Assembly (NCBI RefSeq): GCF_902859875.1
Contig: NZ_CADIKF010000005.1
Coordinates: 62,001 to 126,000 of the forward strand
DNA: 64,000 nucleotides
From: Paraburkholderia solisilvae
GTDB lineage: Bacteria; Pseudomonadota; Gammaproteobacteria; Burkholderiales; Burkholderiaceae
Direction: 5' to 3'
In this document: one piece after another, positions 9,177 to 18,551 of the stretch
How the letters are laid out: each line of letters starts with the position of its first letter
Numbering within the stretch: position 1 is the stretch's first letter
Notes under the pieces: model-generated
Database searches by the model: none
What the model was told of the DNA's origin: nothing
What the model saw: the letters and a program-made list of their open reading frames with translations, nothing else
Translations under genes and position numbers: made by a program

Positions 9177-10187
9177 TCAGACCTCGAGTGCGAGCGTCGC
9201 GAATGTCGCCAGCCAGTGTTCGCCCATGTAGTCGCCGGCGACGTGCGCCAGCGCGCTTTGCAGATGATGTTCGGCGGCATCGAGCAGCACGGCGCGGCGC
9301 GCGTCGGAGTCGGGCAGTGCGCTCGCAATCGATCGTTGACACCACGCGCGACTCAGGTTGAGGCCGTCAAGGTGCGCAATCTTGCCGTCGCTGCGATCGG
9401 ACACCACCGCCGGCACGAACAGCGTGGCGGGCTCGCGTGAAGCAAGCGCGGGCAGAAAGCGGGCGAACCACACATCGAATTCGGCGGGCGCGAGCACACG
9501 CCGCATCAGTTCCGCTTCCATCAACGACGGCGACAGGAATTCATCGCCGCACGGCTCCCACGCCTGGCAACCGGCATCGTCGCCATACCAGCGCCGCGCG
9601 GTGTCGACGATCAACGTTTCGAGCGACTTGCGCGCTGACGCACGCGCAAAATCGAGCGCCAGCGCGAGTGCAAAGGCCGTGTTGAAATGCGTGCCGACCC
9701 GTAGCGGATAGGTGCATTTCGGCAGGAATGCTTCGAAGCGTTCGACAAACGCATCGGTCAATGGCGCGAGGGTCCTCGCCCAGCGAGCGGCCTGCGGCAG
9801 TGTCGAGGCATCGATTTGCGCCGCCAGCGCGAGCAGCCACGCCCATCCGTATGGGCGCTCGAAGCCGCGCTGATGCGGTGAATCCAGATACGCGCGCTCG
9901 CCCGCAACGTTCGCTTCGGTGAAGTGCGTATCGGCCACGTGCACGATGCAAGCGGCTTCCGGCAAGTCCGGAAAACGGTCGACGAGTCGCAACACCAGCC
10001 AGTAGCCGTGCACGCATGAATGCCAGTCGTAGCTGCCGTAGAAGATCGGATGCAGCGCGCGTGGGCTTTTGACATCCTGCGGTCCGGCAAGCGAATGCGT
10101 CAGCTTGTTCGGGTATTCGCGCGTCAGGTGTTGGAGCGCAAGGGCGGCGAATTTCGATGCGATGTCGGCGGTGAGTCGGGAGTTCAT
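9177..10187 (-). CDS. DUF2891 family protein
   Basis: A 336-residue soluble protein that I recognise as DUF2891, a proteobacterial family of unknown function with an alpha/alpha-barrel look. Conserved-looking segments include HPIFYGSYDWHSCVHGYW (residues 47-64), ERPYGWAWLLAL (about 110-121) and GTHFNTAFAL. The many His, Trp and Asp residues in these segments would suit a sugar- or metal-binding pocket, but this is a guess. The stop codon directly abuts that of the TPR/ATP-grasp gene, so the two end face to face with no space. The start at 10187 follows a GAAAGACC-like weak ribosome site. Confidence 0.75.
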   Translation of the reverse strand: MNSRLTADIASKFAALALQHLTREYPNKLTHSLAGPQDVKSPRALHPIFYGSYDWHSCVHGYWLVLRLVDRFPDLPEAACIVHVADTHFTEANVAGERAYLDSPHQRGFERPYGWAWLLALAAQIDASTLPQAARWARTLAPLTDAFVERFEAFLPKCTYPLRVGTHFNTAFALALALDFARASARKSLETLIVDTARRWYGDDAGCQAWEPCGDEFLSPSLMEAELMRRVLAPAEFDVWFARFLPALASREPATLFVPAVVSDRSDGKIAHLDGLNLSRAWCQRSIASALPDSDARRAVLLDAAEHHLQSALAHVAGDYMGEHWLATFATLALEV

Positions 10188-10232
10188 CGAGGTCTTTCGG
10201 GTGGAGGCGAGCCGTTAGGGGGAGGGCGCGAC

Positions 10233-10252
10233 GTGTCTCGCGCGCGAGACAC
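10233..10252. repeat. Perfect 20-bp palindrome upstream of the DUF2891 gene
   Basis: GTGTCTCGCGCGCGAGACAC reads the same on both strands and is centred 55 bases upstream of the DUF2891 start. It could be an operator for a dimeric regulator, a cruciform, or the stem of a leader hairpin. The remaining 10253-10454 holds no gene. Confidence 0.5.
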
Positions 10253-10454
10253 ATTGACCGTCGCGCATTTGATCGCAAAGCGGTGACACGCTATCGCACG
10301 TCACGCCCTCGTCCGGCACCTGATCGTGATAGTTCACGCTTGAAGTGTAGCCTCCATGAAGGCGCTGCGACCAGAAGCAATGCGGCGCTTACGCCACCCC
10401 ACACATGTAAATTTCGGCACTTCCTATGACAGGCGGACGGCGCCGCCGTTTGCG

Positions 10455-10991
10455 CTAGTCCGCAGCAGGGAAGTCGAGCGTGGTGTCGTTGATACGGTTA
10501 AACAGGTTGGTGAAGACGATGGCGGCGACGGCCATTGTGAGATCGACGATCTGCTCGTCGGTGACGCCGGCCTCTTTGACTACCGCGACCACATCGGTTT
10601 GAACGGTACCGGTCGTGGTGAGCAGATGTCGCACAAACCAGGCCAACGTGTCATTGCGCGCATCGCCCGACGGCCGGATCTGACGCAACGCCAGAATGGC
10701 TTCACGGTCAAAGCCGAATTTTTGGGCAACCATTGTGTGTGCGGCGAGGCAATAGTCGCAGCCGGTGGTCTCGCTGACGACCAGTTTGACGACTTCAATA
10801 TCGCGCGCGCTCAAGCTGCTCTTTTTCAGCGATGCCTCGAGATTCAGCAACGCCTCCAGCGCGACCGGACTATTGCCGCCGATGCCAACGTATGAATTCG
10901 GGACCTTGCCGACGGCCGCTTTGACACCTTTGAACAATTCAGCCGCGCGGCCGGTAGCTTCGGACAGCGCGATAGTATGGAGACGAGGCAT
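10455..10991 (-). CDS. AhpD-like carboxymuconolactone decarboxylase family protein
   Basis: A 178-residue all-helical protein of the peroxidase-related AhpD/CMD group. The segment VVSETTGCDYCLAAHTMVA holds the redox pair Cys-x-x-Cys and the nearby His that define thiol-active AhpD-like members. These act as disulfide reductants or alkylhydroperoxidases in the cytoplasm. The start at 10991 has GAAGGAAA 7 bases upstream; an in-frame start at 11030 is not supported. It is on the same strand as the membrane gene upstream (64 bp gap), so the two may be co-transcribed from the LysR-facing promoter region. The physiological partner is unknown. Confidence 0.85.
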   Translation of the reverse strand: MPRLHTIALSEATGRAAELFKGVKAAVGKVPNSYVGIGGNSPVALEALLNLEASLKKSSLSARDIEVVKLVVSETTGCDYCLAAHTMVAQKFGFDREAILALRQIRPSGDARNDTLAWFVRHLLTTTGTVQTDVVAVVKEAGVTDEQIVDLTMAVAAIVFTNLFNRINDTTLDFPAAD

Positions 10992-11055
10992 GATGCTTTC
11001 CTTCGAGTGGTGGAAATAAGTGAATGACACGTGGTATGGCAGTAGCGTAGTAAAC

Positions 11056-12066
11056 CTAAGCAGTTTCTCCGTCCGCTTCGAGGGCTACGGTTTGCTTGAG
11101 CACGAGTGGACGAGCGAGCAGAAATACGCCGACAAGCGCCGCGCTGCCGAGTGTGACGGCGAGCACGAAACGCCAGTCGGGCTGCAGCATGATCTGCGGC
11201 AAAAGGCCCACTGTCAGGGCGGGTGGAAAGTGGAGGCGCAGCGCACGCAACGTCACGATTCCGACCAGCAACGAAATGACGACTGACAGCGGGCCGGCGC
11301 CGAACCACACAAGCGCGGCGAGCCCCGCGCCGGCGGTGATCGTGCAGACAAGCGGCAAGGCAAGGGGCCGCTTCGCCCATGGACGGTTGTCAGCGTTGTT
11401 GAAGATCTCGAAGGCGAACATGACAAGCGGCGGAAACAGAATCAGCCGCAGACCGGTGACGGCGGCTAATCCGTACGCAAGGAGAAGAAACGCGAAGAAA
11501 ATGAAAATGGGCAGCCGCTTTCTGACGCGTGGCGCACGCACAATTCCATCGGCTTGCGCTGCGATGTCGGGCGCGGGTGTTTGACGAACATCGCCCGAAG
11601 CCAGCATGCGGCCGTAAATTGTCGAGACGACAGCGAGAAGGGCCATCACGGCGGCGATGGAGACCGGGTACCACCAGCTCGTGATACCGAACGCGAGTGG
11701 CAGAAAGGCCGCGGAAATGGCGGGCATGATGGGCGAACGCATCAAACCGATGATGACTATTGCGCCGGCAATGGTCAGCATGACAGACCACAGGCTGTAC
11801 ACCATCGCTTGCGTGAGCGCGGTGCCCAGCGCCGCGGTCACCGCGGGAGTGATCGCCAGCATGACGGGCGAGCGCGCCCATGCTCCCGCGGGGCGCGTGA
11901 ATACGTCATAACTCAACGCGGCCAGTTCGGGAAAAAGAACATAGAACGCGCCAGTCAGAAGTGCGACCTTTGCGACAACAGCCAGAAGGGCGATCGAAAG
12001 CACGGCCCCAAGGATCAAGGGGTCGGCAAACGTGCCGCGTCGATCGCGGTGTATGGACAGGCTCAT
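11056..12066 (-). CDS. Integral membrane protein with two HPP-like halves
   Basis: A 336-residue polytopic protein with roughly ten membrane segments. Each half has the same layout as an HPP-family domain (four helices). First-half marks are ARSPVMLAITPAVTAALGTALTQ then MRSPIMPAISAAFLPLAFG. Second-half marks are RLILFPPLVMFAFEIFNN then HFPPALTVGLLPQIM. In HPP proteins the two stretches correspond to PLGAS...PLAQPRN and HPPAGA. Here the His-Pro-Pro signature is degenerate (FPP, MRSPIMP), so assignment to the family is by pattern, not by motif. The ATG at 12066 has GAAGG 8 bases upstream. It is divergent from a LysR gene, its probable regulator. Confidence 0.6.
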   Translation of the reverse strand: MSLSIHRDRRGTFADPLILGAVLSIALLAVVAKVALLTGAFYVLFPELAALSYDVFTRPAGAWARSPVMLAITPAVTAALGTALTQAMVYSLWSVMLTIAGAIVIIGLMRSPIMPAISAAFLPLAFGITSWWYPVSIAAVMALLAVVSTIYGRMLASGDVRQTPAPDIAAQADGIVRAPRVRKRLPIFIFFAFLLLAYGLAAVTGLRLILFPPLVMFAFEIFNNADNRPWAKRPLALPLVCTITAGAGLAALVWFGAGPLSVVISLLVGIVTLRALRLHFPPALTVGLLPQIMLQPDWRFVLAVTLGSAALVGVFLLARPLVLKQTVALEADGETA

Positions 12067-12117
12067 CAGAAACGCACCTTCACGGCTTAACTGGCCTGAT
12101 GATAGGGATTTCGGAAC

Positions 12118-12136
12118 TGTGCGAATATTCCCCACA
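12118..12136. promoter_or_regulatory. Inverted repeat in the LysR / membrane-gene divergent region
   Basis: TGTGCGAATATTCCCCACA is a near-perfect dyad with TGTG/CACA ends and a GAATATTC core. Its T-N11-A spacing is the form of a LysR-type binding site. It sits 52 bases from the membrane gene start and 31 bases before the lysR start. Confidence 0.4.
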
Positions 12137-12166
12137 CCTGCAACCCATCCTTGAGTAATTGCACAG

Positions 12167-13039
12167 ATGTTCGATTGGGAAAATATTCGATACTTCCTGG
12201 CCGTCGCCCGCACCGGGACGTTGTCGGGCGCCGCCCGCAGCCTTAAGGTCGATCACGCGACGGTCAGTCGGCGTTTGAGCGCGCTGGAGGGCGAAATCAA
12301 GACCCGCTTGATCGAACGCCAGCCCAAGGCTTGCAAGCTCACGCCAATCGGCCAGCGCGTGCTCGAGTTGGCGCAGGAAATGGAAGAGGGCGCGTACGCG
12401 ATTGAACGATTCCTCGACGCCAGCCGTTCGCCGTTGAGCGGCAAGGTCACGCTTAGCGCACCGCCGATGCTAGTGGCGAATTTTCTGGTGAAGCATCTGA
12501 CAGTCTTTCGTCACGCCAATCCTGGCGTACAGCTGTCGGTTTCCGGCGAGACGCGGCAGGTTTCTCTCAGCCGACGCGAGGCGGATGTCGTTCTGAGACT
12601 GACTCGGCCCGAGGAACCCACCAGCGTCGTGCGGAAGTTGGGGCGCGTGACGTTTGGCCTGTACGCGAGCAAGGACTATCCGCATCTGCACGATCCGTCC
12701 GCCTGGGAGTTCATTGCTTATGACGCTGGCTTTGTGGGCGTGTCGCAGCAGAAGTGGTTGATGAACATAGCAGGGAAAAGGCCGATTGCCTGCGAAATCA
12801 GCGATATCAACGGGCATCTGGTAGCCGCTCGGGCAGGCGCCGGCGTGGCGGGTCTGCCCGATTTCCTGGCCGATACCGATGCGAAGCTGCAGCGGGTCCC
12901 GTACGATGGCGAAGCGTTTTCGCGCGATATCTGGATGGCGGTCCATGAAGACCTGCGCCGTTCGCCGCAAATACGGGCAGTCATGGACTTCCTGCTGAAA
13001 GTCGTAGCCGAAAATCCGGTCTTTGCGGATAACGGTTAG
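12167..13039 (+). CDS. LysR-family transcriptional regulator
   Basis: A 290-residue DNA-binding regulator. The N-terminal winged helix-turn-helix is clear: FDWENIRYFLAVARTGTLSGAARSLKVDH ATVSRRLSALE, residues 2-41. It is followed by a linker helix and a substrate-binding domain with strands at KVTLSAPPML and EADVVLRLTRPEEP. The W-E-N opening and the short effector domain place it with the group that usually controls a divergent oxidoreductase or membrane gene. It most likely regulates the HPP-like membrane gene and the AhpD-like gene, which start 101 bases away on the other strand. The effector is unknown. Confidence 0.88.
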   Translation: MFDWENIRYFLAVARTGTLSGAARSLKVDHATVSRRLSALEGEIKTRLIERQPKACKLTPIGQRVLELAQEMEEGAYAIERFLDASRSPLSGKVTLSAPPMLVANFLVKHLTVFRHANPGVQLSVSGETRQVSLSRREADVVLRLTRPEEPTSVVRKLGRVTFGLYASKDYPHLHDPSAWEFIAYDAGFVGVSQQKWLMNIAGKRPIACEISDINGHLVAARAGAGVAGLPDFLADTDAKLQRVPYDGEAFSRDIWMAVHEDLRRSPQIRAVMDFLLKVVAENPVFADNG

Positions 13040-13102
13040 GACGCTTTGGACGTGTGACGGCTGATGTGCGAGACACCGATGAAAAATAATTAGGATGCCG
13101 GC

Positions 13103-14683
13103 TTATTGATTCAAAATATCGGCCGCACGTTCTGCTATCGCGATAACAGGTGCAGTCGTGTTGCCGCGTATGATGGACGGCATCACGGACGCGTCGACCA
13201 CACGTAGTCCGTCCATGCCGAGCACTCGAAGTTGCGGATCGACCACTGTGCCGATAGCGCATGTGCCGACCGGATGATGCCCGGTTTCAATGTTCTCTTG
13301 CACGAACTTCCAGATATCCGTGGAATCAGGCGACTTTGGAATCAGGTATGGCGCACGCAGTCGGCCTCGCAACGAAGGCTGCTGGCAAACTTCAAGCGCC
13401 GTTCGAACGCCTTCCAGCGCAACCTTGCGATCTTCAATTTCCTGGAAATAGTTGAAAAGAATGCGAGGTTTCGCGTCCGGTCGGCTGGAGCGCAGCGACA
13501 CACGGCCTCTACTCAACGGCTTCATAAGGTTCACAGCGATTCCGAGTCCCTCGTCGTGAGGCTTCATCAAGCCGGCGTTGCCGTACAGCGCCAGGCAGAA
13601 GTACAACTGGATGTCCGGAATAGACGCATGCCCCTGAGTCGAAAGAAAACCGCCTGCTTCCACGGCATTTGAAGTAAGCGGCCCTCTCCCCTCAGTCTGA
13701 AACTGTCGGAAATCTTCCGCGGTACCCGCGAAACTCAACGTACGTTCATCGGTCAGGTAGATGAGCCCGAGCATCGGATGATCCTGAAGACCCTCGCCGA
13801 CCGGCAAATCGGCGACCACATTCAATCCCATCCCGGACAAATGAGCTGCCGGTCCGATTCCCGACAACATGAGAAGCTGAGGCGAGTTGTAACTTCCGGC
13901 CGACAGAATGACTTCGCGATCCGCACGATAGATCTCTTCGGCCCCGTCGCGATCGACCGCGACGCCGACCGCACGCATTCCGTCCAGGACCACCTTTGTG
14001 ACTAGCGCGTTCGCTTTGACAGTCAGATTTTTCCGTTCGTGGGCGGGATGCAGATACGCGTGGGCCGCACTGCATCGCACGCCCCTGTGCTGCATCAATT
14101 GATAATAGCCGACGCCCATTTGTGACTGGCCGTTAAAGTCGTCGTTGCGTGGATGGCCGGCTTCGATGGCTGCATCGATAAACCAGTCGAACTCCGATAG
14201 ACCGGACCGGCCATCCTGAACCGCCAAAGGACCGCCCCGGCCATGCCAGCGATCGTCCCATCGGTTGTTCCGTTCCGATTTGATGAAGTAGGGCAACAGT
14301 TCCTCATATGACCACCCGAACGCACCGGCTCGAGCCCATTCATCATAGTCAGCCGGGTTGCCTCGCAGGTATAGCATCGAGTTTATCGACGTGCTGCCCC
14401 CCAAGGTCTTTCCTCGCGGAACATAAATGCTTCGCCTATCCAACGCCGGCTCTGGTTCGCTGCAATAGTCCCAATCGAACTTCGTCTTGAAGAGTTGCAT
14501 TGAGGCTAACGGGACATTGATTTCCGGCGCGTAATCGGAACTTCCTGCCTCGATCAGGAGAACGCTTACGTCCGCGCGCTCGCTGAGGCGCGCAGCCAGC
14601 ACGCTACCGGCAGCGCCTCCTCCAACGACGATGTAGTCGAACACTTCGCTTGACACTGTCGGCACCTTTGAATGGTTGATCAT
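13103..14683 (-). CDS. GMC-family flavin oxidoreductase (choline dehydrogenase-like)
   Basis: A 526-residue FAD enzyme of the glucose-methanol-choline family, near the usual 530-560. The FAD-binding fold is at the N-terminus (YIVVGGGAAGSVLAARLSE, residues 17-35). GMC signature 1 is around GGSTSINSMLYLRGNPADYD, signature 2 around SAGSYNSPQLLMLSGIGP. The C-terminal active-site His is in ETGHHPVGTCAIG, with the closing GNTTAPVIAIAERAADI. Such enzymes oxidise primary alcohols, often with quinone or cytochrome acceptors. No betaine-aldehyde dehydrogenase is adjacent, so choline is not supported as substrate. The start at 14683 has only a weak AGG ribosome site. It converges on the upstream LysR gene. 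Confidence 0.85.
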   Translation of the reverse strand: MINHSKVPTVSSEVFDYIVVGGGAAGSVLAARLSERADVSVLLIEAGSSDYAPEINVPLASMQLFKTKFDWDYCSEPEPALDRRSIYVPRGKTLGGSTSINSMLYLRGNPADYDEWARAGAFGWSYEELLPYFIKSERNNRWDDRWHGRGGPLAVQDGRSGLSEFDWFIDAAIEAGHPRNDDFNGQSQMGVGYYQLMQHRGVRCSAAHAYLHPAHERKNLTVKANALVTKVVLDGMRAVGVAVDRDGAEEIYRADREVILSAGSYNSPQLLMLSGIGPAAHLSGMGLNVVADLPVGEGLQDHPMLGLIYLTDERTLSFAGTAEDFRQFQTEGRGPLTSNAVEAGGFLSTQGHASIPDIQLYFCLALYGNAGLMKPHDEGLGIAVNLMKPLSRGRVSLRSSRPDAKPRILFNYFQEIEDRKVALEGVRTALEVCQQPSLRGRLRAPYLIPKSPDSTDIWKFVQENIETGHHPVGTCAIGTVVDPQLRVLGMDGLRVVDASVMPSIIRGNTTAPVIAIAERAADILNQ

Positions 14684-14711
14684 CTTAAGCCTAGCAAAGA
14701 CCTGATCAAGC

Positions 14712-14719
14712 TAACGTTA
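14712..14719. promoter_or_regulatory. TAACGTTA palindrome upstream of the GMC oxidoreductase
   Basis: An 8-base palindrome lies 29 bases upstream of the GMC start. The same TAACG half-site in inverted orientation occurs before ilvC (16582-16595) and between the amidase and cupin genes (21104-21117). On its own this is weak. Confidence 0.2.
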
Positions 14720-15322
14720 AACATGAGCACAGTGTTGAAGCCTTCCACACTTCTCGCTAAAGACAGCGCTTAGCCAGAAATTCGATAGTAAGAATCAAAA
14801 GAGAATGGTGGGTGTCATTTGGAAATCTGGTATCTACATTAGTCAAAATATTAAAAATATTCTTTCGTGCCATGCGCGTTACTTTCGCGATTCAGTCCTC
14901 CGTAGCGGACATGCTCCTCTTAAATTAGCAGCGGAGTTGGTTGGGTAACCTGAATTCAGGTGATTTTTCCCAATGCGGTTGAAACTGAAAGCCACCCGGT
15001 GGTGCAGGCGACCTTGAAGCGCGAAGAGTCGAGATGCTGGTGCGATTTGCGCGCGCGCTCGAATGGCTTGACAACGTACGCCGAAGACTTGACGACTCCG
15101 CTCGATAAGGCAGGCCAACTTCCTGTCGACATGAAGGCAGTCGGCCGCGAGGCATATGCACGAGCCGTGCGGGCTGGTGACGATCGAGGTACGTCTTGCG
15201 TAGCTTCTCGACCGGTCAACGTCGTGCCGCTTCAGAAAAGACGCTGAGTCTGATCGATGGTGTTGCTAACGTGCAAGAGGAGACCAATCAACTCATGCAC
15301 CAACCACTTATGGAGTTATTCG
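14720..15322. other. Intergenic region, A/T-rich part plus possible gene remnant
   Basis: 14760-14880 is clearly A/T richer than the surroundings and contains AATATTAAAAATATT, a likely promoter or foreign segment. From about 14941 G/C rises and a 95-codon reading (14960-15247, MIFPNAVETESHPVV...) has mixed codon use. I recognise no product on either strand. The stretch TGCGGTTGAAACTGAAAGCCACC reads like DNA seen near IS21-type ends, but I cannot confirm this. Confidence 0.3.
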
Positions 15323-15835
15323 ATGTCGACAATCATTAAAAAGATCCGGGGCGGTGGCGTGCGTCCCGCAGCACCCTCGTTGAGGCATATTGTCAATGGC
15401 CTGATTGGCGGCGGGTTGGGCATAGGCATCGTTGCGGCCATTACGCGGTCTTACCACGTACCGCTTCTGATGGCGCCGCTCGGCGCTTCATGTTTTCTGC
15501 TTTTCGGTGCGCCTGATGCCCCGTTTGCGCAGCCCAGAAACGTTGTTTTCGGCCATCTGCTATCCAGCCTTGTCGGACTGGTCTTCCTCAAGTTCATCGG
15601 CGTCGGCCCAATAGCGATGGGCGTCGCGGTCGGCATAGCCATTGCGTTGATGCTGTACACGCGAGTCTCGCATCCGCCTGCTGGAGCGGATCCACTCGTC
15701 GTGATGATCGCGGGCAAACTGAGCTGGAGCTTTCTCGTGACCCCAGTATTGGCCAGCACCGTGATCCTCGTACTGGTCGCTCTGCTGGTCAATAACGTCG
15801 GCAAGGACAAATCCTGGCCGAAATACTGGTGCTGA
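15323..15835 (+). CDS. HPP family membrane protein
   Basis: A 170-residue inner-membrane protein with four predicted helices. It carries both family marks: PLLMAPLGASCFLLFGAPDAPFAQPRN (residues 49-75) and RVSHPPAGADPL, the HPP signature, in the last third. Some HPP proteins have been linked to nitrite transport in plastids and cyanobacteria; the role in proteobacteria is open. The start at 15323 has GGAG 7 bases upstream; an upstream in-frame ATG at 15257 adds a polar stretch with no conservation. The downstream TetR gene begins about 20 bases after or overlaps its stop, suggesting co-transcription. Confidence 0.85.
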   Translation: MSTIIKKIRGGGVRPAAPSLRHIVNGLIGGGLGIGIVAAITRSYHVPLLMAPLGASCFLLFGAPDAPFAQPRNVVFGHLLSSLVGLVFLKFIGVGPIAMGVAVGIAIALMLYTRVSHPPAGADPLVVMIAGKLSWSFLVTPVLASTVILVLVALLVNNVGKDKSWPKYWC

Positions 15836-15855
15836 CCCGACCGCGGGTTTTGCAC

Positions 15856-16494
15856 ATGAGCCGTGACAGTTGCGCGATGACCGCCGCGGCACCCGTTCAA
15901 CATTCTTCCCCGGTGTACTCCATGCACTATTCATCTCCATTCGGTCCGCGCGAGCGGCTACTCGACGCCGTCGACGAACTCCTCGATTCAGCGAGTATCA
16001 ATGGGATGGGCGTCGACGCGATCGTACGCCACTCGGGCGCGGCCCGAAAAAGCCTCTATCGGCACTTCAAATCAAAGGACGAACTGTTCTCCACGGTGCT
16101 TCAGCGCAGAAGCGAAAGATGGATTGCGTGGTTCGAATGCAGCACGCTCGCGAGGAGTATCGTCGTATCCGAACAGCTGGTCGGCATGTTCGACGTCTTG
16201 TGCGATTGGCTTCACCGCGACGGTTTGAACGGATGCGCGCTACTGAACGCCGCAGCGGAAATGAGGAATACGTGTCGCGAGATCAAGCTCGTCACCCGCG
16301 CGCATAGCGCACGGCTGCTCGAATTCGTCGAACGCCTGTGCATCGCGAGTGGCGCAACCAACACGCACGCGCTTGCGCGCCAACTGCTCGTCCTGCTCGA
16401 TGGAGCGATCACGCTGGCCATGGTGGAAGGAAACGCGGACGCCGCGACCGATGCGAAGGAAGTTGCCCGTGCACTCGTCGCCGGGACCGCTTGA
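15856..16494 (+). CDS. TetR/AcrR-family transcriptional regulator
   Basis: A 212-residue repressor. The TetR helix-turn-helix is in ASINGMGVDAIVRHSGAARKSLYRHFKSKDEL, about residues 45-76. The C-terminal ligand domain contains CDWLHRDGLNGCALLNAAAE, a form seen in the TetR_C subgroup with paired Cys. The start is uncertain: ATG at 15856 is used, GTG at 15829 would overlap the HPP stop, and ATG at 15922 would begin just before the DNA-binding domain. The likely targets are the HPP gene upstream and ilvC downstream, where a 14-base palindrome lies. Confidence 0.82.
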   Translation: MSRDSCAMTAAAPVQHSSPVYSMHYSSPFGPRERLLDAVDELLDSASINGMGVDAIVRHSGAARKSLYRHFKSKDELFSTVLQRRSERWIAWFECSTLARSIVVSEQLVGMFDVLCDWLHRDGLNGCALLNAAAEMRNTCREIKLVTRAHSARLLEFVERLCIASGATNTHALARQLLVLLDGAITLAMVEGNADAATDAKEVARALVAGTA

Positions 16495-16581
16495 AGCCAT
16501 ACGAACTTTCCCGACGAATGGCGCGAGATAGCTTCCCTGATTGGTTCACTGAAATACCTGCCGAACCATCCACCGAGCGAA

Positions 16582-16595
16582 CTAACGATCGTTAG
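16582..16595. promoter_or_regulatory. Palindromic operator candidate between tetR and ilvC
   Basis: CTAACGATCGTTAG is a perfect 14-base palindrome, 126 bases upstream of the ilvC start and 88 bases past the tetR stop. Its length and form suit a TetR dimer. Confidence 0.45.
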
Positions 16596-16708
16596 GGTAA
16601 ACTGCGAACGTTGTCTGCCAGGTAGCTTTTCGGTATCTAGACTATAAGGAAACCGAAAGTAATCGCAGAAGGCTCTCCCACACAGCGACTACTCACCATT
16701 TTCATTAA

Positions 16709-17737
<1,029 letters not shown>

Positions 17738-17759
17738 TACGTTATCCGAAAGTTGGTGT

Positions 17760-17798
17760 GGCCCGGCCGATGTCATCTGTGCGACGTCGGTGCGGGCC
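17760..17798 (+). terminator. Stem-loop after ilvC, possible terminator
   Basis: A long G/C-rich hairpin with outer arms GGCCCG/CGGGCC and inner arms CCGATGTC/GACGTCGG (one G-U pair) lies 23 bases past the ilvC stop. No T run follows, so it may stabilise the mRNA end instead of terminating by itself. Confidence 0.4.
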
Positions 17799-17840
17799 TC
17801 CTGGACATGACGGGCATTTGAACGCGAACTGTGCGCGCGC

Positions 17841-18284
17841 TTAGCAAACGAATTCGACGAGAATAAACCGTACGGAGAGTATCTGAAGAAAGGCTATTGA
17901 AACAAAAAACAAGAATTGTCTGTTGATGGCGCCAATGGCAAGTGCGCTGCTTAGGCTAAAAACGATACCAAGTATCACATAGCCCCAAGCCAATATAAAA
18001 TACAGACTGTCGACCCTGCCTGTGATTGCGAATGCCATAGACAGGACATAAAAAGTCACTGATACATTCAGCAAGCCATCACGGTACGGGTTCAGCCAGA
18101 CACCGTCTTTAAGGGAATCGAGAGCAATCGTACGGTTCGATGCCCATTGCGCGTCCTTACGCATCGGGATGCCAAATATCAAGGTAAGCAAAAATCCAAT
18201 CAGACTGCGCCCCCAGTGCCAGATCGACGTCCATGTCGCCAGAACAACGGCAGGCAGAAGAATTGAATGCTGGATATTCACCAT
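17841..18284 (-). CDS. MAPEG-like small membrane protein
   Basis: A 147-residue membrane protein with four hydrophobic segments. The order (helix, polar loop with RTIALDSLKDGVWLNPYRDG, then VTFYVLSMAFAITGRVDSLYF and a final helix) matches short bacterial MAPEG proteins. Their second and third helices carry N-x-x-E-x-P-V-x-F-Y-x-L. Here the usual Glu and Pro are replaced (NVSVTFYVL), so glutathione-dependent activity is doubtful. Codon use is less G/C-biased than in the neighbours. It is downstream of an HxlR gene on the same strand, separated by 267 bases that hold an inverted repeat. Confidence 0.55.
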   Translation of the reverse strand: MVNIQHSILLPAVVLATWTSIWHWGRSLIGFLLTLIFGIPMRKDAQWASNRTIALDSLKDGVWLNPYRDGLLNVSVTFYVLSMAFAITGRVDSLYFILAWGYVILGIVFSLSSALAIGAINRQFLFFVSIAFLQILSVRFILVEFVC

Positions 18285-18510
18285 CGTTCGCTATAGATGT
18301 CGCTTGAATGATAAAACAGCATCCTTGGAAATTTATTCCAGGTCGCAGATACCCACACGTTTTCGATCGATTACGTCTTGCTGTTTCGACTGGCTGGTGA
18401 CATGAGGCGTCGCGCGACGTCCGCTGACGGCTCTGCGGTTCCTCCGCAGACATAGACATTGTCGACGTTGTCCGGATATATCTCGGAACGGAAAACGTCG
18501 GCTGGGAATT

Positions 18511-18528
18511 ATATGATATGCATCATAT
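18511..18528. promoter_or_regulatory. Inverted repeat ATATGAT-N4-ATCATAT
   Basis: Seven-base arms separated by ATGC lie between the HxlR stop and the MAPEG-like start, 227 bases upstream of the latter. This could be the binding site of the adjacent HxlR regulator, whose family binds A/T-rich dyads. The surrounding 18285-18551 has no gene. Confidence 0.35.
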
Positions 18529-18551
18529 TAGCGAACAAAAAAATTCCAAAG

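Noticed and set aside
14941..15010. Possible insertion-sequence end
   Set aside because: Only a vague resemblance to DNA near IS21-type ends; no transposase fragment or target duplication could be shown, so it is not listed as a mobile element.
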